From Takakia lepidozioides (Eukaryota; Streptophyta; Takakiopsida; Takakiales; Takakiaceae): a stretch of 64,000 nt of DNA. The notes beneath the pieces were generated by a model. It did no database searches and was not told where the DNA came from. It saw only the letters and a program-made list of their open reading frames with translations. The stretch is from the NCBI GenBank assembly GCA_030704615.1, contig CM060731.1:55350221-55414220 (forward strand), in the 5' to 3' direction. The translations under genes and the position numbers were made by a program. This document shows, in pieces, positions 56,561 to 64,000 of this stretch (the first letter of the stretch is position 1; each line of letters starts with the position of its first letter).

Positions 56561-57109
56561 ATGATAGATGCGACTCAACAACATGGGTTGGTCACATACG
56601 TCTGTTGTGGGGATATTTCTCAAAGCTTTTGTAGCACCTACAGCAGGTAGCAGGGTTTTGCTTTTCTTCCTGCTTTTGTTGCTTTTCTTTGTTTTTCTGA
56701 TTGAGTTCGAGTAGTTTAGGCAGTCAATGAACACAAGGTCTAAGTGTTCTCCGTTCTTGTCTTCTTTTCTCTTCGTTGTGTTACGTTTTCCCAGTCTATA
56801 TACATTGTCTTTCACTGGCAAATATCTGGATATTTGCTTTTCTTTGTTTTCCGGAGCTGTTAGGGTTTCGTGCTAAAATGTGTTTTGCTAGCTCTTTGAA
56901 TGTCCAAGTTTTCCAGACTTAAAGGACTATTATTTTCTTAAGGTCGGTCAGATTGCGGCAGATGAGGGCAGGTTTAAAGTGTTTTGCATTCTTGTCTTCT
57001 ATTCTCTTCGGTGTGTTACGTTTTCCCAGTCTATATACATTGTCTATCACTGTTGTGGTTCTTGCCAAGATCTAGGTAGGGTACATGTAGGGTTGTGCAA
57101 TTGTTGGTC

Positions 57110-57470
57110 TTATGATGATAGGCTGTAAGGCCAACTAGAATCTTTTGTCAATATGACCATGGTGGGTTAAGTTTATGTCACTGTACAACTTCTCCCAGTA
57201 AAGCCTCTTCTGATCCCTTACAAGCTGATTGACCTCTTTACGCAATTGGTAGTATCTAGAGCAGAGCGTTTTTTCATCTTTGATATTACATCAGTCCTTT
57301 TAGAGCGCCTGCCTCTCAGCAATCTTGAGCTTGATCTCATGGGTCCACCAATTTACTGGCCTACCACAAATAATTAGTTTCCTTCCATGACTCTATCAGC
57401 AGCAGAAGTGGCAAAGCTCTCCCAAGAATCTACAGCACCTTCTACCTCCCTCCCTTGTATCACCATGGGG
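57110..57470 (-). pseudogene. LINE fragment, second copy
   Basis: Near copy of the 41530-41915 fragment, with the same flank order (block B, then LINE). It ends at about 57470 with WESFATSAADRVMEGN on the minus strand, next to the CATGAGC junction. Confidence 0.65.
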
Positions 57471-57479
57471 AGGTTTACT

Positions 57480-57545
57480 ATTTCATGAGCAGAAACCATG
57501 AGCCATGAGCCATGAGCCGCATGAGCCGCATGAGCGGTGAGCCGA
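57480..57545. repeat. CATGAGC-rich short repeat at a junction
   Basis: About eight CATGAGC(C/G) units, after TTTCATGAGC. The same motif flanks 59395-59462 and a single unit opens the copy at 14119. Confidence 0.8.
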
Positions 57546-58387
57546 AGTCTAAGACACGCGGATTTCATGAGCGGACTCCTCCAAATTTGGAAATGCGGCA
57601 GATTAAACAAGTATTAAAATAATAGTTTTATATTTGACCTTGCCGTTTTTGGAAGTTACAGATCCTGTAATGCGGCGAAGATATGTCGTCAGTAACAACT
57701 CCGCTCATGGTTTTTTAGATCCGCTCATGGAAATGAGTGACCGTGCAACGAGAAATCCAGTATACCACGGCAAAAGGACGTCGCATACTGGCCTGTATAA
57801 AGTATTCCGCGGTTTTACATGCCTTAACATTGGAATGAAGCTGACCCTTTTGCCACAACTGAACCAATAGAGTCTGCACAATTATTTCATCTTCAAGTAT
57901 TCGGCGGGAAAGTTTTGCAAGTGAACTAGGAAATGCAGTGCCGCATTAGGGTTCGCACGTGCGAAATTTCTGGGCGGTTTGGTGTTGCTGACTACCGCAT
58001 CTACCAGTACCTACGACGTTACTTGGAAATGCGGCGCCGCATTTCCTTGCCGGGGGTCGAATGAGGAAAGCAAAGTTTGGGAGAGCAGAAAAACGGGAAC
58101 CCTCCAACACACAAAAATACATGCACGTGGAAACACGAGTGAATGACATAGTATTATCGACGTTCGAGCAAAACAGGTTACTGGTAGGCAAGACATAAGT
58201 CGGACCTTTCTGTGGCCAGAGTCAGAGCTACTTGCAGCAGTACAGTTCTACTATCCAAAAAGGATGGGCGTACCATTGTGTTGGGACCGCAAGCCAAGGT
58301 CACTGGTCCCCTGGATCCATATTCAGAAGAGTGTGCACCTCTTGGGGGCTCAACCCTGGTGCATGTATGAAGTGATGAGTTGTGGAA
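57546..58387. other. no gene seen; palindromes present
   Basis: Short sequence with a perfect palindrome (arms GGAAATGCGGC / GCCGCATTTCC, 58024), a TTCGCACGTGCGAA palindrome (57953) and a weaker one at 57932. Shadows of the transposase C-terminus may start near 58370. Confidence 0.5.
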
Positions 58388-59395
58388 TTACACCGGAGTC
58401 TCTTTAGGTACACGTAGTACAGATGCTTGCAAGGGCAGTATGATGCCCCCTTGTTCGCCATGATCTAAAAGTCGGTGCAATTCTGAAATGGTGATGGTGT
58501 ACACCTCATTGCGAACAGCTGAGCCTGCCGTGGCCATCTGATACACACGCCCGAAGCCTGGTGGGGGCACTTCTGTCGAGCTCTGGATTGTACAGTTCAT
58601 CCGAAGTGCATTCCCCATCCTTGTCTCGTTCACTTTTGAGGGAGGTCGCCGCCTCTTCGGTTTCCCCCAACGGTGTGTAGGATGCTTAGAGCTGTCGGGT
58701 CCCATTGTTCTTGCTCTCACAGGGGTCGGTGGTGGAGGCTGTGGAAGCGGAAATGGTTGTCTGGGGACGTCAGTGCGCTGCACCATCCGAAATCCTGCTG
58801 CGGTAAGGGCGTCGGCTTCAACCTGACTTAGATCGCAGCCTGGTTCCACCGGCCACACCGGGGGAGCCTCTGGCATTGTTTGTATGCCGTACTTGGGCTT
58901 TCCATACACGCATGCAAGTCATAATGTCGTGCCTGCAGAACCAGAACTGGGTGGTTGTCGCCTCCGCAAACTTTGCATGGACAAATCTTCCTGTAAAAGT
59001 AGGAGCAGGGACAGCACCATCTGGATTCCTCTTTATCATCTCTAAACAACGTTGCCGTGTATCCACTCGAATTGCGGAACACCTGCCTCGAAACGACGGC
59101 TTTGTGCGAGCAATTCTCCACTGTGACGCAGACACAGTCGTCTCCACAATGGCTTGGCCATACTGCATAACAGGGGGCAGAATCTGGGGCAAGCGGGCGG
59201 TGGGAATTTCTCGCACGGAATCCCCGCTTGAAGGCGATGGCGATCTGGAATTTCTTGGGCTTCCACTGCTGGAAGACACATTGTGCGGCAACATGACGGG
59301 CCCTCGAGGTGCTGTCCGAATGTTCCTGTCGGATCTCCAGGAATCCTCTTCGCACCCGGGTTCCTCTTCAATCCTGCGCCTCACAGGGCGAGGGG
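58388..59395 (-). pseudogene. MULE-like transposase fragment, C-terminal third
   Basis: Minus strand, matching the 15803-16900 part of the first transposase: EEDSWRSDRNIRTAPRGP, then a Ser-rich linker, IRVDTRQRCLEMIKRNPDGA, FWFCRHDIMTC, KPKYGIQTMPEAPP, and a SWIM-like end (CTDF ... YCPCKHLYYVY) with a stop inside. One frameshift lies near 58910. In this copy the place of the TAA in copy 1 is an Arg codon, so that stop is specific to copy 1. It is cut off at 59395 by the CATGAGC repeat, so the catalytic part is missing. Confidence 0.7.
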
Positions 59396-59462
59396 GGCTG
59401 CTATTTCATGAGCCATGAGCCATGAGCGGCATGAGCCATGAGTGGCATGAGCCATGAGCAGA
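59395..59462. repeat. CATGAGC-rich short repeat at a junction
   Basis: Several CATGAGCC/CATGAGCG units between the transposase fragment and the duplicated gene-pair segment. It starts with TATTTCATGAGC, as at 57477. Confidence 0.8.
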
Positions 59463-59782
59463 GTCGTAAGTGTGGAAAAAAACATGAGCAGCACTATTTT
59501 CCGGAAATGAGTGTCCGCGGGAATAGGGTTTAGGGTGCCACGGTCATAGGGGGAGAAGGACCTCCCGATGAAGGAGGTTCGGCAATGTTATTTAGAATTA
59601 TATATTGAAAGGCAATGTTTCGCGAATGGAAGGGTGGTACTGCTGTGTACAATGGGGGCCCATTTCAGCCAACCAGCCACTTGCAAAATCCACCCACACT
59701 CCCAATCCCAAACAAAATGAGCAATGACGCATTCTCGGAACGATGGACACAGAATAGAATAAAAAGAGGGCACAATGAGGTT

Positions 59783-59788
59783 TTTATT
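59783..59788 (-). terminator. possible polyadenylation signal AATAAA
   Basis: AATAAA on the minus strand about 85 bases after the stop of the gene at 59872, at the same place as in copy 1. Confidence 0.45.
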
Positions 59789-59871
59789 GATCCACATGAA
59801 TTGCATTTGCAGCACGTCTACTGTGCTGATTGTGTAATCAAATCTTTAGCCCTGTGCCTACTGAATACAAG

Positions 59872-60645
59872 TCACGTTGTCAATGGGACTTCGACTGCTC
59901 TCAAAACTAGCTCATGAGTCATGGGGCTCCTCCAGGTAAAGTCGATTGCAGCCGTTGTACCGCCCCTAGTGATGTTCACCACAATGTCCTGCCCTTCAAT
60001 CATACCACCATCGAATATGGAAATCTTCACGTTTTCGTCGTCCACACCAATGCGAATGTCCCCATACAATGGAGAAGAGGAGTGCAGTCCTTCAGGAGAA
60101 TAGGTCTCTCCGATGGACTCCACCCACGTCCAGTGGCAGCAGTTCCACCGCAACAGCATAGCAGTGCGCCTTCTTCTGCATGGGTGACCGTTGTAGCTGG
60201 GAAAATTGGAATCGAGGATGCGCAGGAGCCACAGACTCCTCAGACCAAGATCGTCACCCCGCTCGAAGGCGTAGTGGCCTAGGATATACTCAAAAGCCAC
60301 CAATGTTTCCACAATCGAACCAGTATCTTCTCTGTAATCTGTGTACCAGATAACAATGTCTCTCGATGTGGCCGAATACATTGCATAATCGATGCCTCCA
60401 AATGGGCAGTCGTCCCGGTTCCGGAAGCACGGCATCCTTACAAATGAGGACCTGAGGATGACTTGGATGCCGATGATAATGACCTTGCGGACAGCTATGA
60501 AGCCCTTAGATTTTGGAAATGATGCGAAGCGGAAGAGCAGTCCGGCCTCCAATAATGGAGCATCTGGGTCCCACGTACCCACCGACGGAGGTGGAACGTG
60601 TTCATCACGCCAGCGGTGGATGAACCCAGACATCTTTCTCATCAA
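59872..60645 (-). CDS. uncharacterised protein, 'DCPFGGIDYAM' family, copy 2
   Basis: I chose the ATG at 60645 (MRKMSGFIHRWRDEHV); the frame is open further to 60708, where it reads through a palindrome (MRRRISIRG), which I take as accidental. About 257 residues. Conserved blocks against copy 1 and the divergent paralog are MPCFRNRDDCPFGGIDYAM, the IVIWYTDY strand, FERGDDLGLRS, SSPLYGDIRI, IFDGGMIEGQDIVV and the C-terminal ELVLRAVEVPLTT. The pattern of short beta strands suggests a single globular domain. No signal peptide or membrane segment is clear. Not recognised. No stop or frameshift, unlike copy 1, so it may be functional. Its start faces the paralog at 60869 over a 223-base shared upstream region. 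Confidence 0.65.
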   Translation of the reverse strand: MMRKMSGFIHRWRDEHVPPPSVGTWDPDAPLLEAGLLFRFASFPKSKGFIAVRKVIIIGIQVILRSSFVRMPCFRNRDDCPFGGIDYAMYSATSRDIVIWYTDYREDTGSIVETLVAFEYILGHYAFERGDDLGLRSLWLLRILDSNFPSYNGHPCRRRRTAMLLRWNCCHWTWVESIGETYSPEGLHSSSPLYGDIRIGVDDENVKISIFDGGMIEGQDIVVNITRGGTTAAIDFTWRSPMTHELVLRAVEVPLTT

Positions 60646-60868
60646 CAAGTTATAGTTTGAGATCTGCCACCGAAGTCCATCCCCCCGGATGGAAATTCGG
60701 CGCCGCATTTACATCGAAGAGGGGATGGACTTCGTCGTGTCCAGTGGCTATCGGCCCACCTGGCAGTGACTGCCCATAGTTTGCATGGCAGGGTAGGAAA
60801 CTGAAACGGCTACATTCATGGAGCAGCCAATCTTCATCGGTCCAGGATCCTGTAGGGGGGGAATTTAA
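60646..60868. promoter_or_regulatory. shared upstream region of the divergent gene pair
   Basis: A bidirectional intergenic stretch conserved in copy 1 (15310-15530), including a palindrome near 60687 (GGAAATTCGGCGCCGCATTT) and TGTAGGGGGG-GAATTTAAATG just before the plus-strand ATG. No TATA box is obvious. A shared promoter is inference. Confidence 0.4.
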
Positions 60869-61569
60869 ATGTGCCCTGGAGTGTTTGTGAGGAATTGCAG
60901 CGTTAGCTTGAACTTTTTCCAGCCACCGCGCTGCTCCTCCTCCATCCGGGAGCTGCTGTCATTGAGCGTACTCCGCTACTCTTTTTCAAGGATGCCGTGC
61001 CGCCGAAATCCAGCCGACTGCCCTTATCATGGCCACGATTATGCTATGTTCAAACCAGAATCAGGAGACATCATTGTCTGGCTCTCTGTTTTCACAGACG
61101 CTGCTGGAATCAAGCAAGAGTCTTTGCGCGCAATGGAGTATATGGAGGGCTATTACCGCTTTGAGCGAGGTGAGGGCGAGGGTCAATGCGGTCCGTGGGT
61201 CTTGAAAATTGTTGACCTCGATATACCAAGCTGGAAAGGGATGCCGGACAGATCACGCACGGCCTCGCTTGGCGCTAGAACTGCTGCCAGTGGACCAGGG
61301 AGGACGGCACCGGGGAAAACTATATACGTGCAGATCACTCCGCTCTTCCAATGTATGGAGACATTCGGCTGAGTTGCGAAGACGAATCGCACGGGCACAT
61401 GAGGCCCACAGTGACCTTGTCAATGTATGATGGTGGTATCATTGATGGACATGACATTGTCGTCGGCTCCAGCAAGGGCAGCAGAACGACCGAATTGCAG
61501 TTTACCTCGAGGTGCCGCAGCAGTAATGAGCTTGTTTTGAGGGGTATCGAAGTTCCGTCGACTTGGTGA
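60869..61569 (+). pseudogene. divergent paralog, 'DCPYHGHDYAM' family, copy 2
   Basis: ATG at 60869 (MCPGVFVRNCSVSLNFF), then MPCRRNPADCPYHGHDYAM, DIIVWLSVFTDAAGIKQE, MEYMEGYYRFERGEGEG, then a frameshift near 61345 into SPLYGDIRLS-like sequence (LYGDIRLSCEDE), MYDGGIIDGHDIVVG and NELVLRGIEVPSTW. Each block has a partner in the minus-strand gene at 59872, so the two are paralogs placed head to head. The single frameshift may be real or a sequencing error. AATAAA follows at 61639. In copy 1 only the first 60 or so codons remain. Confidence 0.65.
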
Positions 61570-61638
61570 AGCCCATGTAGAAGGAGGAAGGGCTTAGTTT
61601 TGTCTGCAGTTGGTAAATGTGAGACATCGTGTCCGATC

Positions 61639-61644
61639 AATAAA
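61639..61644 (+). terminator. possible polyadenylation signal AATAAA
   Basis: AATAAA about 70 bases after the stop codon of the plus-strand paralog. Confidence 0.5.
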
Positions 61645-61814
61645 CCCATCGTACCTCACTTCTGTATGATTGTGTTTCATTCTGTTGAATAACTGTCGGA
61701 ATTGGCCCACTGTTTACAATTTGATGTCTCATTTCTACAATTTGTCTGTCCGGATGAATATACCAGAGTAACCGGTATGAGAGTCATGTGTCAAGAATAT
61801 ACCAGAGTAACGCC

Positions 61815-62520
61815 ATGTCGGACATTGGAATGCGGTGCCGCATTTCAATGCCGACATGGAAATGTATGACCCGCATTTCAGTGTCAGATAATGGAATGCG
61901 GTGCATCATTTCCGTCCAGGTACACGAAATACCAACACGGGTCTATAAATTGGACAGACAACGAGGTTGGCATTGCAAATGCGGCGACGCATTTCCAGCT
62001 TGGCAATGGAAACTTCTTTTTGGACAAGGGAATGCGGTGCCGCATTTCCGTCCAACACTTCGAAAAGTGTGACATTTCCGACCAACGCGATGGAATGCGT
62101 TACCGCATTTCCGTGAGAGGGTCTGCAAATGGACAAATTGCGATGTTCGTTCTGGAAATGCGGCACCGCATTTCCATGTCTGTCATCGACTTTTTTTTGA
62201 CAATGGAATGCAGTGCCAATTTTTGCTGATGGGCCTACAGTTCGAACAACGACCATCCCCAATATGGAAATGCGGCACCGCATTTCCAATTCCGCCATCT
62301 CGACCTCCTTGTTCGACCTCCTTGTTCGACCTCTGTAAGCGTGTTGGCATCCATGCAATGAGCGGGAGAGGCCAAAACTGGCGTGTGGACAAAGGAAATT
62401 TTGGATATGCGGCACCGCATTTCCAATCGGCCGATTACTTTTTACTATGCCAACATTGAAATGGAAAATTTAGTCCCTCCCCTGTTTTGGAAATGCGGTG
62501 CCGCATTTCCAAAAGAGGTT
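61815..62520. repeat. field of palindromes with GGAAATGCGG/CCGCATTTCC arms
   Basis: About ten palindromes 50-130 bases apart (near 61828, 61892, 61978, 62029, 62091, 62155, 62207, 62267, 62407, 62489). The centre varies (TG, CA, CG), the arms are mostly paired, and the sequence between them is unrelated from one to the next. The last has 14-base arms. There is no tandem unit, unlike at 19680-21730. Confidence 0.85.
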
Positions 62521-62529
62521 TTGTAGTGT

Positions 62530-64000
62530 GAAAAGAAGGGGCGTGAATCCCCTTCTGTATAATTCTAATTGTGCTTCCCTCCATTCTAAGCGGAGCAAAA
62601 GAAAGAAACGTTCTTCTAATTTGTCCAACTGTCGTCACTTGGCTGTGGGTTTCCCTCAGGTCCTTCGTGATCAGAGTTCAAGCAATCCTCATCCACGCCG
62701 CAGCGGAAGAGAAGACATGGATGGGGAGTCAAATTGTTGTTCACTCTTGGTTCTACCTTTTACACAACATCCTCTACCTGCAAGTACAGCACCAACTATG
62801 CTGCCACGATGTATTCAGTGATGCAATCAGCCCTATGTCAGTGATAAACACTGCCCTTGTGGGCAGTTCCCTTGGTCAGCAACACGTCGGAAGCCCCTTT
62901 TTGTAATGAGATCACGGTCTAGGTGGGTGGGCAGCTCAGATCTACCATGAACTGCAGGCCCACTAGTTTGATCATTCAGGGTTCATGTCTTCTTGACCTT
63001 GCCTCTCCATTTGTCCATCCCTCATCAACCCTTTCTCCCTTTTCACTTTTTCTTTCTCTCACACTCTTTTTCCTTCGTGTGTGGATTCCTCACTTTTTCC
63101 ACAACAGCATGGCTATGATGCAATGCAATGCACATCCAGCCAGGCATCGAGTGCATCCATCATTGAAGTCAACCTTGGTTACACAAGACATGATCTGCCC
63201 CTCTGTCAGTCTTTCTCTCTTTCTCTCTCTCCAGTGACTGGTCCTTGCACTATCTTTCCCCAAGTGGATCCTATTTGGCCAAGGTGCTTCACAACCCTTC
63301 TACAGATCTCAAATCACACACCCTGACAGCTCTCTTTTTCTCCTCAACTGCAAACATCAGTCATTCACATGTTGAGAACACTTCTAGAAATCAGATCCAA
63401 ACCCCAAAACAGTATTGACTTTTCTTCCCCATCCACGTCATCCCTTCTCAGTTCTTCAAATCCGTTTCTGACTGACCATCCCTGTTTTCCTCTATCCACC
63501 AAGCTAGTTCTACATTGGCTCCACTGTTTTAACATCCAGGGCTGCCTTGTTTTGCTGGCTGAAGACACTGAAAATAAAGAAAAGGAACACAACAACAGCA
63601 ACCATTCTGACCCTGAGGTGAGATATCCTTGTCCCCTCTCATTGTCGTAATGACAGTGTAACAACAGGTGCATCCATCTCCACCCTATCCTGGTTTGAAT
63701 TCCAGTGTCTTCATTCCATTTTCAAAGGCCTTTTCTACTCCTCACATTTCTGTCCCCTTCAGCAGATACAAGAGACAGTTCCAAAAACTTCACAAAGTCA
63801 TTCCTAAGTGCCCAAAAAGAGAAGCCAACACGCTTAGAACTTATCTGTCTTATACTCGTGTGAAGCGGTGGTTCTGCCTGCCAAGCTGGCACCTCACCAT
63901 CGCTGTCATCAGCCATATTCAACGCTTCTCCTCATCTTGATTCCAGTTCTCATCATGTCATGACGGCTTGCTTCATCAGCTGGCAACATCCTTGTGCTTG
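62530..64000. other. no gene recognised at the right end
   Basis: Short frames occur (for example 62498-62906 and 63365-63673) without known motifs. The sequence looks single-copy in this window, rich in pyrimidine stretches such as 63209-63232. It could be intron or untranslated sequence of a host gene lying to the right. Confidence 0.4.

Larger units (their letters stand above)
59455..61040. repeat. duplicated segment carrying the divergent gene pair, copy 2
   Basis: Matches 14119-15720 in the same orientation. Beyond 61040 only copy 2 continues, giving the full second gene. Confidence 0.75.

Noticed and set aside
61815-62520. Regularly spaced palindromes as a CRISPR array
   Set aside because: Eukaryotic context, irregular spacing of 50-130 bases, variable repeat sequence and no cas genes.

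Overview
This is eukaryotic nuclear DNA, most likely from the green-plant lineage. A streptophyte alga with a large repeat-rich genome (for example a Chara-like charophyte) would fit; the species is inference. The supporting signs are an LTR retrotransposon whose primer-binding site is the initiator-Met-tRNA type common in plants (TGGTATCAGAGC), a chromodomain Ty3/gypsy integrase, MULE-type transposase with a SWIM finger, candidate spliceosomal introns, and short interstitial TTTAGGG arrays. No bacterial operons, rRNA or intact tRNA genes are seen. Nearly all of the window is mobile DNA or multi-gene families in various stages of decay.

1-14118: three copies of one LTR family. A minus-strand Ty3-like element (1584-12295, TSD CAGTC on both sides) sits inside the 5' LTR of a plus-strand sister (1425-1583 plus 12296-13094, then PBS and gag-region ORFs up to 14117). 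A further LTR lies at 573-1424. The minus-strand element has decayed protease, RT, RNase H and integrase, plus an unusual 3.6-kb coiled-coil-rich coding region downstream of integrase. It is interrupted by a 1.58-kb repeat of unknown type (8735-10315) whose longer copy is at 28756-30526.

14119-21730: a divergent pair of uncharacterised paralogous genes (14538-15720, second member broken), a MULE-like transposase pseudogene (about 15803-19263, minus), and an array of palindromes with arms of the type GGAAATTCGG/CCGAATTTCC.

21731-28707: a nearly complete chromovirus (two LTRs of about 730 bp differing by about five changes, TSD ATGGA) inserted in that palindromic array. It is young but already has frameshifts and a stop.

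30527-57470: the most interesting part. It looks like a cluster of Crinkler/RHS-type (CR) effector-like genes. A P-loop NTPase plus PD-(D/E)XK nuclease gene (39568-44421, plus) lies head-to-head with a kinase-domain gene (37083-31476, minus). A second kinase copy (49888-53696, plus) lies in an inverted duplication, and there is a header-only remnant (54829 onward). In each fuller gene a short variable first exon appears to join the effector-domain exon through a long intron in phase 1. The introns share duplicated sequence (35027-36480, 39860-41240, 55290-56560) and LINE fragments, which suggests header/effector shuffling. SINE-like, integrase and Penelope-like fragments fill the gaps.

57480-62530: a second copy of the transposase C-terminus (58388-59395), a better-preserved copy of the divergent uncharacterised gene pair (59872-61569), and another field of palindromes with arms GGAAATGCGG/CCGCATTTCC. 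From 62530 to the end I see no convincing gene.

Many single-base frameshifts in young copies could also be assembly errors, so pseudogene calls should be read with that in mind.
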